Notes: a model not told the origin generated them from the letters alone. A DNA stretch of 19,028 nt from an uncultured Lachnospiraceae bacterium (GCA_947631755.1 CANRMO010000020.1:1-19028), one strand, 5' to 3'. Counted from the stretch's first letter, positions 1-8,001 are shown. A program made the numbers and translations.

Positions 1-1360
1 ATAACATGCAGTGGTACATCACCATGTTCGACAATACTGCCGCCTCCCAGCGCATGCTCTCCTCCTTGCTCCAGGGCACCCTCTCCCCCGTCTCCAGATC
101 GAAAAGCGCCCACTTCTTCTCCGACAGATCATCCGAGCACCCCAGACAGAAGATTTTGGAACCACAGCCCAGCATGTAATCTGTATATGAGCTCCTCCCT
201 TCTGTCATTTTTGCTTCGTACCGCGGAGAGTAATCCGCCAGGGACACGCTGAACCACATATTGGGCAAATCTACCCCGTATACACTGATATACAGCCGAT
301 CCCCCCACTGGTACATATGATCTACATGAAAAGATTTTTCCTCCCCGGCAGATTTTTTCTGCGTCCGCACCCAGTCCTGCCAGTCCTCCTGAGCCAGCAG
401 AAGCGTTTTCTCCCCGGTGGCATAATCGTAGGACCAAATGTCATAATCCAGATCATAGTGTCTCTCCCCGGTAGTATAGTCATACTCCGGGGATTCCCCG
501 AATTTGAGCCCACAGGTATAGAAACACTTCTCCTCTCCGAGAAAGGCCACCGGAAGCGGCCCGCCGGTCTTCGTGGCATAATCCCGATCAATCAGCTTTG
601 TCACCTTCCCGCTCCCCACTCTGTGGATATACACCCCCTCTTTTTCATGCTCTTCCTCTGACGCCAAAAGGACATACTCTCCCTCCATGGACCCAGTGCA
701 CTGGCACAGGGGAGGCTCATAATAACCTGTCATATAGTATGTTCTGTCCGAATCCCTGTCCACCGGGACCTCCTTTTCTGACTCCCTGTCAAATTCCAGG
801 TATTCCAGGGACTCTCTAAAGTCATACCCAGCCACCATATTTTCTCCGATGAAACAGGGGCGCAATTTCTCCACCGAAAGCACCCTCTCTATCCTGTCCG
901 TATCGGGCTTTTCATTCTCTCCCTCTCCCTTTATCGGACAGCACCACAAATTGCTGAGACAGGACTCATCCTCCTGATCCTCGTATTCCACAACGAAATA
1001 TATCTCCCCCTCCGTCACCCTCAGGACGATGATATCGGAATCCTTGTATTTATCCGGTAATTCCAGAGGGAATTCCTCCACCGTCTTGCCATTCCACCTG
1101 CACTGGGCCAGAGCTGTTCCCTTTGATACCCCCCAGTAGGCATAGTTTTCACTGCAATTGCAGGAATAACCGCCACAGAACCAAAATCTTTCTTCCTCTT
1201 TCGCCGTCACGGCGCCCGCCGTTCCACCGCCTGTGTCCTCTTCCGTCCCCACGGCACCGGCACTGGCCGCATCCCCGTCTCCCGCGGAATTGTTGGCACA
1301 GGCACTCAGAAACAGAAGAACCCATGCCAGGAAAAATCCGATAAATGCTTTTCTTTTCAT
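1..1360 (-). CDS. Secreted lipoprotein, propeller-like, partial (3' end outside window)
   Basis: The ATG at 1360 follows an AGGAGGTG Shine-Dalgarno site by a few bases, and the frame stays open for 453 codons to the window edge, so the C-terminus is missing. Residues 1-21 form a lipoprotein signal peptide: K-R-K, a hydrophobic core, then the lipobox L-S-A-C with Cys21. A low-complexity G/A/D/E linker follows. The rest is rich in aromatic and acidic residues and has repeating short strands with motifs such as Y-D-Y-x-T-G-E and G-D-R-L-Y-I-S, as in periplasmic or extracellular propeller-like (DUF5050-type) proteins. It resembles the protein at 6303..7460 in its second half (Y-D-x-x-T-G-E-(K/R), then G-D-R-L-Y-I). 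It is the last visible gene of a five-gene lipoprotein cluster, 33 bp after the previous stop. Function is unknown; a surface sensor or binding role is inference. Confidence 0.85.
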   Translation of the reverse strand, partial: MKRKAFIGFFLAWVLLFLSACANNSAGDGDAASAGAVGTEEDTGGGTAGAVTAKEEERFWFCGGYSCNCSENYAYWGVSKGTALAQCRWNGKTVEEFPLELPDKYKDSDIIVLRVTEGEIYFVVEYEDQEDESCLSNLWCCPIKGEGENEKPDTDRIERVLSVEKLRPCFIGENMVAGYDFRESLEYLEFDRESEKEVPVDRDSDRTYYMTGYYEPPLCQCTGSMEGEYVLLASEEEHEKEGVYIHRVGSGKVTKLIDRDYATKTGGPLPVAFLGEEKCFYTCGLKFGESPEYDYTTGERHYDLDYDIWSYDYATGEKTLLLAQEDWQDWVRTQKKSAGEEKSFHVDHMYQWGDRLYISVYGVDLPNMWFSVSLADYSPRYEAKMTEGRSSYTDYMLGCGSKIFCLGCSDDLSEKKWALFDLETGERVPWSKEESMRWEAAVLSNMVMYHCML

Positions 1361-1393
1361 CTCACCAACACCTCCTAGTGTACTGTCTGCAAC

Positions 1394-2341
1394 TTATTTT
1401 TTGGGCTTTGTCATATCCACCCGGAATTCCCGCCATGAATCCGCCAGTTTCTTTAATAATTTCTCATCCGCCATCTTCACCAGACCCCCCCGGCCCTGCT
1501 GCCAGCCAAACCAGGCCGTTCCCTCCTCCTTTACTCCCTTGCACCGGCTCTCCAGAAGAGACTCATAGTTCTCCTCATCCACCTCTCTGTCTCCCACGTA
1601 GTACGTGGTCCTGCCCCTGTCTGTCTCCGCCACGCCATAGCACTCACCCTCTGTCACATAGCCATCCTGCAGGGACAGGACGCCGCTGCATCTGGCAAAA
1701 TCCTCCGAGGAGGCCCGCACGTAGTCCTGGAAAGCATAATAATATATCCCATCTGCCGAACAGTACACCGCCGTCTCCTCCACTCCCCCTATATCGAACC
1801 CTCCTACATCGTCCTCTGCCTTGTCCCGGCCATAATGCAGATCCTTGAGTTTTCCCTTCTCCCTGTCATACTCCATCATCTCATTATAACTGAAATGCCC
1901 GCTCCCCGCCATATCGGAAGTCGTAATTTCCAGGCTCCCGTTCCGGTCTAAATCCGTGACAGCGTAGTACAGGCCGCTGCCGTAATTGGCGGAATCCAGA
2001 TATTCCCGCAGTTCTCTATCCCCCTGCCGATCCATTCCGTTTTTCAGCCATTCTCTCCGCTCCCGCACCATGGCACAGAGCTGCGCCGCCGTATCCTCCG
2101 GTATCCCCTCCAGAGTCTCCCCGTAGTTCTCCATCATGGCGGACACTTCCTCACTGTAGACGGCCTCTTTGCCGTGGACAGCGCCTGAACTTATTATGCC
2201 GGAGCCGGTGCCGGCCGCTCCAGTTCCCGGTACATTCCTCCCATCCACCGCTGTGTTCCCCTCACAGGCAGACAGAAACAAACCGGCCACGGTGACCAAT
2301 ACCGTCAACACTCCACCCACCCCTCTTTTTCCAGACAACAT
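1394..2341 (-). CDS. Secreted lipoprotein with D-L-D-x-N-G (VCBS/EF-hand-like) motif
   Basis: I chose the ATG at 2341, giving 315 aa. It sits after a GGAGGGG site, 28 bp from the upstream stop, and opens a proper signal peptide. An in-frame start at 2500 would lie inside the upstream gene and add a non-signal N-terminus. Residues 1-26 are a lipoprotein signal ending F-L-S-A-C (Cys26). Residues 128-138 (V-T-D-L-D-R-N-G-S-L-E) look like a calcium-binding-type D-x-D-x-N-G loop, followed by G-S-G-x-F-S-Y-N at 146-152. The C-terminus carries E-G-T-A-W-F-G-W and then W-R-E-F-R-V. The same blocks occur in the same order in the genes at 3624..4274 and 2370..3620, so these are paralogues. The stop is TAA. 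The exact role is unknown; it should be anchored outside the membrane. Confidence 0.85.
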   Translation of the reverse strand: MLSGKRGVGGVLTVLVTVAGLFLSACEGNTAVDGRNVPGTGAAGTGSGIISSGAVHGKEAVYSEEVSAMMENYGETLEGIPEDTAAQLCAMVRERREWLKNGMDRQGDRELREYLDSANYGSGLYYAVTDLDRNGSLEITTSDMAGSGHFSYNEMMEYDREKGKLKDLHYGRDKAEDDVGGFDIGGVEETAVYCSADGIYYYAFQDYVRASSEDFARCSGVLSLQDGYVTEGECYGVAETDRGRTTYYVGDREVDEENYESLLESRCKGVKEEGTAWFGWQQGRGGLVKMADEKLLKKLADSWREFRVDMTKPKK

Positions 2342-2369
2342 ATTTCCCCTCCATACAGACAGACCCGCT

Positions 2370-3620
2370 TTAATCAAACCAGTCTTTTTTCCCGCTGTCC
2401 AGCTCAAACTCCACCTGGGACAGCACCAGAGCATCCTTTTCCTCATCATACTGATAATAAAGGTACATCGTACCCACCCCCGCCGATCGGTGTCCCACAT
2501 GCACCCGGTGGGTGAGTTTTAACTTCGCCGGTTTTTTCCCGTCCTTCTCCGTCTGAACCTTGTCCACGGTGGACATAAAAACCGTATCCGGATCCACCTC
2601 CGATCTCACCAGTTTCCCGTCTTTCCACAGGCGCATCGGCTGGAGCGTCGAGGTACGCTTCTCTGTGCGGCCGTTATCCCACTGCAGCTGCTCCAGGCTA
2701 TAGCCCGCATCCAGCATAGAGACCGTCTGGGAATATCCGATCTCCTCACACTTCATCACCACTTTGTAGTCATCCGCCAGACTCAGGGAAATCAAATCCC
2801 CACCGTCCTCCTTCTCCCAGGTGGTGAACAACTGCACCATCTCCCCGGTCTTCTCATCCAGCCGGAAGACCTCCGCCTCATACCATTTGTTGTACCTGGC
2901 CTTGACCATCCACTCTCTCTGACCATCTCCTGTGAAATCCGCAGCGGAAAAACGGAAATCATCATCGTTACTGATATGATACCACTCGAATCCCGTCTTG
3001 GCCCTATAGCATCTGCCACTCCCGTAATCCAACGCCACAAACCAGCCGTTTTTCTCATACTCCCCGTAGGCGCCGGAGTGGACGGCTATATCTATCTCAC
3101 TCTCATCCGGCTTCGCGCCGTCGATCACGTACAGGATCAGGCAGCTTCCCCTGGTCGTTTTCTGCTTTCCCGTATCCGTGTAAAATATCCTCGCCCCGGA
3201 GTCATCTCCTGCCGCCAGGGAGACCACATGAAAGATCGGTACAAACACCGGCCGGTCAAACCCAGCAAAGGAGAGATCGGCGAACCATCCGGCCCTCTCC
3301 TCATCCGAGTAATCCTCCCATTCCCTGTCATCTCCCCGGGGAAGCGAGATGACAGCGTCCCCGGTGGTCTCTGCCGGATCAGGAATATCTGCCTTCTCGC
3401 CGCTTCCCGCCGAGATCTGCAGGGTTGTGGAATGGATCTCCACCCGAAACTCTCTAAAAGAATCCCTCAGTTTCTCATAGAGCTTTTCATCGGATATCTC
3501 CGCGAAATCCTCCCCGGTCTGACACCAGCCAAAGGTGGCGGTCCCCTCCTTTTTTCCCTTCGCCATAGCCTGATGGATGAGATACCCGTACTCGTTCTTT
3601 TTACATTCCTTCTCCGCCAC
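2370..3620 (-). CDS. Downstream part of an amber-interrupted lipoprotein gene
   Basis: This open frame (about 416 aa from a GTG at 3620) is in the same frame as the gene at 3624..4274 and is separated from it only by TAG (3626-3624) and one ACG codon. It has no signal peptide of its own and no convincing Shine-Dalgarno site before the GTG. Its first 50 residues (E-G-T-A-T-F-G-W, then F-R-E-F-R-V) match the C-terminus of the neighbour at 1394..2341, so they belong to the same domain as the upstream ORF. Beyond that it has a long extension with a second D-x-T-G-D-G-Q-R-E FG-GAP-like motif and many aromatic strands. It ends K-K-D-W-F-D with TAA. It probably began as the second part of a protein of about 633 aa. 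Independent translation would leave it cytoplasmic, so I regard it as a nonsense-mutated half unless the TAG is read through. Confidence 0.7.
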   Translation of the reverse strand: MAEKECKKNEYGYLIHQAMAKGKKEGTATFGWCQTGEDFAEISDEKLYEKLRDSFREFRVEIHSTTLQISAGSGEKADIPDPAETTGDAVISLPRGDDREWEDYSDEERAGWFADLSFAGFDRPVFVPIFHVVSLAAGDDSGARIFYTDTGKQKTTRGSCLILYVIDGAKPDESEIDIAVHSGAYGEYEKNGWFVALDYGSGRCYRAKTGFEWYHISNDDDFRFSAADFTGDGQREWMVKARYNKWYEAEVFRLDEKTGEMVQLFTTWEKEDGGDLISLSLADDYKVVMKCEEIGYSQTVSMLDAGYSLEQLQWDNGRTEKRTSTLQPMRLWKDGKLVRSEVDPDTVFMSTVDKVQTEKDGKKPAKLKLTHRVHVGHRSAGVGTMYLYYQYDEEKDALVLSQVEFELDSGKKDWFD

Positions 3621-3623
3621 CGT

Positions 3624-4274
3624 CTAGTGCATCTCTCCCTCTTCCATCACCATATCGCCGTAATATTTCTCATATACCTCATGATCCTTCAGGGTCAAAA
3701 CCCCGGAGGCACTGCCCCCGGATCCGGACCCGCCGGACACGCTGTCACAGAATTCATACCCATAGGCTTTCCCTTTCTCATCGTAGTACACTGGTGTTGT
3801 CTCCACTCCCTCGATGTCCAGGATCTTCCCGTCGTTCTTCTTTTCATAGCCGATACCGTAATCCAGACGCTGTACCGAATCCCCCTCACAGGTGTAGATG
3901 GCATTGTAGCTAAAGAGGCCGCTTCCCAGCACCGTTGCCACCAGGATCTCCAGCTGCCCGTCCTGATCCAGGTCTGTCACGGCATAGCGGGCGCTGTTGT
4001 CCTCCAGATACTCTTCCAGCAGTTCCCGGGTCAGCGGTTCATCCTCGTCCCGCTCCAGGGTCATGTGCGCCGCCATCCAGGACAGTCGGTTTTCCGCCAG
4101 AAGGCGGAGCTGTCTCTCTACATCTCTTTCTGTATCCCTTTCAAAACCTGCCGCATTGCCGCTGATCGCACTTCCACTGGCGGATTTTTCATCCCCCGCC
4201 GTGTTGCCTCCGCAGGCGGAGAGTACAAGAACGGCCATAAGGATCAGGCTGATGTTCTTTATCCCTCTGTTCAT
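3624..4274 (-). CDS. Upstream, lipoprotein-signal half of an amber-interrupted gene
   Basis: The ATG at 4274 follows GGGAGG inside the end of the upstream gene, with only 4 bp between the genes. Residues 1-21 form a signal peptide with lipobox L-S-A-C (Cys21), then G-G-N-T-A-G-D and a Ser/Gly/Ala linker. Residues 98-109 carry V-T-D-L-D-Q-D-G-Q-L-E, followed by G-S-G-L-F-S-Y-N. Both blocks match the paralogue at 1394..2341, which runs on another ~65 residues past the matching point, to F-R-V-D-M. Here the frame stops at codon 217, TAG, where alignment to the paralogue predicts a Thr or Tyr codon; the missing C-terminal part continues in frame in 2370..3620. A 216-residue truncated lipoprotein could still be made and exported, but it lacks the conserved end of the domain. 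Confidence 0.75.
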   Translation of the reverse strand: MNRGIKNISLILMAVLVLSACGGNTAGDEKSASGSAISGNAAGFERDTERDVERQLRLLAENRLSWMAAHMTLERDEDEPLTRELLEEYLEDNSARYAVTDLDQDGQLEILVATVLGSGLFSYNAIYTCEGDSVQRLDYGIGYEKKNDGKILDIEGVETTPVYYDEKGKAYGYEFCDSVSGGSGSGGSASGVLTLKDHEVYEKYYGDMVMEEGEMH

Positions 4275-4278
4275 AATT

Positions 4279-6258
4279 TCAAACCTCCCATCCCAATTTC
4301 TGAAACCAATCTTTCTCCTCTTCCCGGCAAAAATACAGGCTTCTGCCCCCTGCGGAAGTGGCTGACTCGTAATATCCGATCAATCCTCTGTCCCTTTTCC
4401 ACACAAACTTTCGAATCATCCTTCCCTCCTCGTTTGCATTCTGATACCAGGATGAAAACATCCGGATATCCTCGGGCCCGCTCTCCAGATAGTGATGCCA
4501 GCCCTCCCCTTTCTTTTTGTCCTTTATGGTCTTCTCTCTGCATACCAGCTGCGCCTCTGCCGGCACTTTCCCAAGAGACAGCATTTTCCGTCGTTGAGCC
4601 TCAGAGAGAAGATCCATATAGTAAATCTCACTGTCGGTGACAAAGAAATATCCAAAGACTGCACCGGCTCCCGCCGCCTGCCGGAATTCCTCCCATTCCT
4701 TCTCCGTCTCCGGCCTCAGTTCACTCTCCTCCACGTCCAGATCCTGCACAGAGTTGTAGAACATCTGGTACAGACTGCCCTTCGGACCGTTCTCTATATT
4801 GTCCCATCTCAGGGCTATCCTGCCGGAGATCATACCATTCTCTCTCCCATACTCCATCTCCACCGGTCCCGTGTCCGCCGAAAACCAGGGGTTGCAGACC
4901 TGGCTCTCTGTCCTCTCCTGCCCCGGCGTTGTCTGTCCGGACAATGTATGGATATCCTCCCTCAGCACACTCTCGTCCTGCAGGATTCCTTTCTTCCAGA
5001 CACAGACACAGTCCCCGTCATCTCCATACCCCATGCGGTAAGCGATGAGACCCACATCCTTTTTCCACACATACCTCTCATATCTTCCCCCGGTAGCGTC
5101 GCCGCCGCAGAAGGTGTACTGGATCTCATCTCCCTGTCTCTCCGTCCGCTGATACTCTCCGTCTTCCCGGGTTTCCCTGTCTTCTTCCCGGCATACCGTT
5201 CTGGCCCCCGCCGGTGCCTCATAATTTACCAGAAGTTCATCGCACTCCCTCTGCGACATCTCACGGCCGCTGTCGGAAGTTTTCACAATGCAGCCGGCAC
5301 TCAGAAGAAACTGTCCGATATCCAGATTCCGGACGTCCAGTCCCTCCTCCGTGATGAGGATCTTCCCATACCAGACTCTCTCTCCCGCCTCCTGGCTTTC
5401 AAAGGAAATCTCTACTTCCTGTTCCGCCCGCTCTCCGTTCTCCAGCAAAAATTCACCGGACCATGTGCCGGTCCCCATCTCATCATAAGTTCCCGCCGTC
5501 AGAGGGAAATAATCATTTCTCTCTGGCTTTCGATATTCGGAATCCCGTATCTCGTAGACACGGTAACTCCCCAGATCCTCCGGCAGGAGTATCCGGCTCA
5601 CGATCACTCCGATGCCCTTCTCCGTTTTCACTACTTCCACATTCTTCCAGGACGTCAGATCCTCCAGACGGTAGTCCTCCCCCGGATCCGCTTTCTCTCC
5701 CCCCGGCACTCTGCCGGAAACCAGTGTCCCGGCTCCCGCCTGAAAGCACTCTTTCAGCTTCTTTTTGCTCCACAACAGCCGGGAGCGGGGAATGATCTTC
5801 TCCGTCATGGGATTGATATTGACCGCCACCGGGATCACGGGATTTGTATTCCCGCTGTGGTACTCCCGGATCACAAGATAAAAACTGGCTGTAGCCGCTC
5901 CCTGAAAAGTCACACGGCTATCCACCAGACTCAGCACAGAGTCGGAATTCACACATTCGCTCTCCTCGATCTCCCGCTCCACCTTTTCTTTGATCTTCCG
6001 GTTCAGCCGTCTCTGTTTCCCGGCATCCTCCATCCCGGTAAACATCGGAATCTCCCAGGTATACCCGGCCACCTCAGTTTTCTGAGGCTCCAGGCTATAA
6101 TCCACCGCGCCACCGCCGCCGGAATCCTCGACGACAGCAGCTCCGCTTGCTGGCTCCCCGGAGGGCGCACTCCCATCCCCTGCCGTGCTCGCTCCACAGG
6201 CAGACAATATCAAGACAATCATCAGCAGTAAATACCATACCCGTTTCTCTTTTTTCAC
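4279..6258 (-). CDS. Lipoprotein with DUF3298/RsiV-PdaC-like domain and an internal repeat
   Basis: The start is GTG at 6258 behind GGAGGGAC. Residues 1-21 are a lipoprotein signal (L-I-L-S-A-C, Cys21), followed by a Gly/Ser/Ala linker to about residue 55. Residues 65-240 resemble the DUF4163/DUF3298 region of the RsiV anti-sigma factor and the PdaC deacetylase: W-E-I-P-x-F, a charged helix with N-R-K-I-K-E-K-V-E, then Y-H-S-G-N-T-N-P and N-I-N-P-M-T-E-K-I-I-P. No deacetylase catalytic domain is evident. Two later segments are copies of each other: about 347-424 and 563-646 share P-A-x-A, V-C-R-E, V-W-K-(K/R)-D and G-L-I-(A/G)-Y. The length of 659 aa exceeds a plain DUF3298 protein. The stop is TGA, 4 bp before the next start, so translation is probably coupled. 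Extracytoplasmic ligand or lysozyme sensing would be a guess from RsiV. Confidence 0.8.
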   Translation of the reverse strand: MKKEKRVWYLLLMIVLILSACGASTAGDGSAPSGEPASGAAVVEDSGGGGAVDYSLEPQKTEVAGYTWEIPMFTGMEDAGKQRRLNRKIKEKVEREIEESECVNSDSVLSLVDSRVTFQGAATASFYLVIREYHSGNTNPVIPVAVNINPMTEKIIPRSRLLWSKKKLKECFQAGAGTLVSGRVPGGEKADPGEDYRLEDLTSWKNVEVVKTEKGIGVIVSRILLPEDLGSYRVYEIRDSEYRKPERNDYFPLTAGTYDEMGTGTWSGEFLLENGERAEQEVEISFESQEAGERVWYGKILITEEGLDVRNLDIGQFLLSAGCIVKTSDSGREMSQRECDELLVNYEAPAGARTVCREEDRETREDGEYQRTERQGDEIQYTFCGGDATGGRYERYVWKKDVGLIAYRMGYGDDGDCVCVWKKGILQDESVLREDIHTLSGQTTPGQERTESQVCNPWFSADTGPVEMEYGRENGMISGRIALRWDNIENGPKGSLYQMFYNSVQDLDVEESELRPETEKEWEEFRQAAGAGAVFGYFFVTDSEIYYMDLLSEAQRRKMLSLGKVPAEAQLVCREKTIKDKKKGEGWHHYLESGPEDIRMFSSWYQNANEEGRMIRKFVWKRDRGLIGYYESATSAGGRSLYFCREEEKDWFQKLGWEV

Positions 6259-6302
6259 AAACTGTCCCTCCTCACTGACAAAATACCACAGATCTTTTCA
6301 TC

Positions 6303-7460
6303 TCAAGACAGGCCAAGAAGCCACAGATATATCTGTTCCCTGTCGTTCTTCCCTATCCGCTTCTTCACGCCGCTGTCCGGATCCATGAGGATATATTCCA
6401 CTCCCTTTTCATCATCGTAATCATCCGCCTCAAAAACACATTTCCCTTCCAGAAAAGCCAGGAGACGGTCATGCTTCACACCCTCGCTGACCTTCCTCTC
6501 ATAGTGTAGTTCCGGTTTCCCCTCCAAATTGCAGCGGAGGACACAATTCCTGTCGGTATCATAGCTTATGATGTACAAACGATCGCCGTCCACCTGCAAT
6601 TCATCCGGCCAGAAGCCCTCCAGCCCTGCCTTCTCACAAAACTCCTCTATCTCCCGGTGGGACAGGAATACTTCCCGTTCCCCTGTATTCACATCGTAGG
6701 CGTAAATATGCCAGGGATTGTCATCGTCGGACTCCATCATCCATCCCTCCGTGTCCCGTCTCTCCGGAGCATCATAGAGGACTTTTCCGCCCGACGGCCA
6801 GGTAGTGCCCGCTGCCGCCATCACACATCGGTCATCCACATTTTTCACGGTATTTTGACCCAGTTGGTATATATGTAACCCATATTTTTCGTCGGCATCC
6901 GGTTTTGTTACATACACAAAACATTTACCCACTCTGGCACCGGATGTAAACAACGTATCATTGAAAAACCCTACGCTGGCGGATGTCTCGTTCTCTATCT
7001 TGATAAATTTATTTCTCTGCCGGTCGTACACCTGAAAATCATGATCGGTACTGATCAGCACAACATAATCTTTATCTGCGTAAAGATTTCCCAGCCCGAA
7101 AGACCTCTCGTCCTTATAACAGTAGGTCAGGACTGTCCGCATTTTCTCCGGTAAAAGCGTGTCCCGGTGGGCCCCGTGATGTATCGGAATACTGTAAAGC
7201 TTCATTTTCTCCGAATCTCTCCAGTTCTCCAGAAGGATCTCATCGTTATTCACATACACCATGGACAGGGAAGCGTCGTCTAGCGGATACGTCTCCACCA
7301 GTTCCCCCGTCAGCATCCGCTGTTCAATCGTCGTCTTTCCCTTCCTCTCCCCCTCCACATACAGATTCCTGTCGTTGCAGACGTCATACCTCTCTCCCAT
7401 GGACTCCCCCTGTGCCAGAACATCCACAGAATCGCCGCTGACCGCCTGACCGGATACCAA
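6303..7460 (-). CDS. Propeller-like protein, 5'-truncated (signal peptide missing)
   Basis: The frame opens after a TAA about 21 bp upstream of position 7460 and contains no ATG near its beginning. The only plausible start is TTG at 7460, with no clear Shine-Dalgarno site. The first residues (V-S-G-Q-A-V-S-G-D) look like the Ser/Gly linker that follows the lipobox Cys in the neighbouring lipoproteins, so the signal peptide appears deleted. The body (about 385 aa) has propeller-like strand repeats, Y-D-V-N-T-G-E-R and G-D-R-L-Y-I-I, which match the second half of the gene at 1..1360. It is the first gene after a strong promoter and ends TGA, 44 bp before the next start. If translated at all it would stay in the cytoplasm. 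I consider it a probable pseudogene, with a misplaced start as the less likely alternative. Confidence 0.65.
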   Translation of the reverse strand: MVSGQAVSGDSVDVLAQGESMGERYDVCNDRNLYVEGERKGKTTIEQRMLTGELVETYPLDDASLSMVYVNNDEILLENWRDSEKMKLYSIPIHHGAHRDTLLPEKMRTVLTYCYKDERSFGLGNLYADKDYVVLISTDHDFQVYDRQRNKFIKIENETSASVGFFNDTLFTSGARVGKCFVYVTKPDADEKYGLHIYQLGQNTVKNVDDRCVMAAAGTTWPSGGKVLYDAPERRDTEGWMMESDDDNPWHIYAYDVNTGEREVFLSHREIEEFCEKAGLEGFWPDELQVDGDRLYIISYDTDRNCVLRCNLEGKPELHYERKVSEGVKHDRLLAFLEGKCVFEADDYDDEKGVEYILMDPDSGVKKRIGKNDREQIYLWLLGLS

Positions 7461-7472
7461 AGATGCCGCTTT

Positions 7473-7491
7473 AGGTTTATATTATAAACCT
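7473..7491. promoter_or_regulatory. Perfect 19-bp palindrome at predicted transcription start (operator candidate)
   Basis: AGGTTTATATTATAAACCT has two perfect 9-bp arms around one central base. It begins directly after the -10 box of the lipoprotein promoter and covers the expected +1 position (about 7485), the usual place for a repressor operator. No regulator gene is adjacent, and the family that would bind it cannot be named from sequence alone. Confidence 0.6.
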
Positions 7492-7520
7492 ATTATAGCC
7501 TACCGCTCTCCTCCCGTCAA
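7492..7520 (-). promoter_or_regulatory. Sigma-A type promoter for the lipoprotein cluster
   Basis: On the minus strand TTGACG (7520-7515) and TATAAT (7497-7492) are separated by exactly 17 bp. The promoter lies just after the aroK-end terminator and points into the five-gene lipoprotein cluster, making that cluster its own transcription unit. Confidence 0.75.
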
Positions 7521-7554
7521 CATTTTTTGCGAAAACAATAGGGCAGCCACTTAT

Positions 7555-8001
7555 TCAAAAAACAAGCCGGGAAGCCCATAAATAAAGGATTCTCGGCTTA
7601 CTAAGTATTTCTTTCGCGATATCCTTTACGTCCCGCCCGTCCGTGCAGACTTTCACAGTGGCCGCCCTCTCATAAAAAGGATTTCTCTTCTCCATCAGCC
7701 CGCGGATATACGCCACATTCATATTCCCATTAAGTAGTGGGCGGGAATCCGAGTCTTTTACTCTCCCGTATATGCTCTCCGGAGAGGCGGTCAGGAGAAC
7801 GACTTCCCCCAGTGCCTGGAGTTTCCGCACATTCAGCTCCCGCAGCGCCATACCCCCTCCACAGGATATGACAGAGGGTTCCCTCTCCCCCAGCTCATCA
7901 ATGAGCGCAGTCTCCCGCTCGCGGAAATACTCCTCACCCTCCTCTTCAAATATTTGCCGGATGCTGCGCCCCTCTCTCTCCTCGATCCACTGATCCGTCA
8001 A
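7555..8001 (-). pseudogene. aroK: Shikimate kinase portion of a fused aroD-aroK gene, out of frame
   Basis: Shikimate kinase phosphorylates shikimate with ATP in the chorismate pathway. This frame holds most of the kinase: T-D-Q-W-I-E-E (substrate-site region), G-x-S-I-x-x-I-F, the F-R-E-R-E segment, C-G-G-G at 47-50, S-R-P-L-L at 86-90 (lid) and E-K-R-N-P-F-Y-E-R-A-A. The ATP-binding P-loop is not here but in the overlapping frame at the end of 7946..8800. Joining the two gives a normal kinase of roughly 175 aa. The expected junction I-D-T-D-Q-W would read ATT-GAC-ACG-GAT; the sequence has ATTGACGGAT, two bases short, near 7996-7999. On its own this piece cannot bind ATP. The TTG at 8001 is only an ORF boundary, not a believable start. 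No slippery heptamer is visible, so mutation or sequence error is more likely than programmed frameshifting. Confidence 0.85.
7556..7599 (-). terminator. Rho-independent terminator at the end of the aroD-aroK transcript
   Basis: On the minus strand AAGCCGAGAA pairs with TTCCCGGCTT (10-bp stem, one A/C mismatch) around a 16-nt loop, followed by G and six T residues (7562-7557). It overlaps the last codons of the kinase frame, so the final residues of that frame (after about E-I-L) are encoded by the terminator itself. Confidence 0.75.

Noticed and set aside
1394..2500. Longer start (position 2500) for the second lipoprotein
   Set aside because: The extra 53 residues overlap the preceding gene, lack a ribosome site and would bury the signal peptide inside the protein.
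2976..6231. Two long plus-strand frames of over 550 codons opposite the lipoprotein genes
   Set aside because: They are antisense to genes with clear signal peptides, ribosome sites and conserved motifs; their translations are rich in Pro, Ser, His and Arg without domains, as expected for the complement of GC-rich coding DNA.
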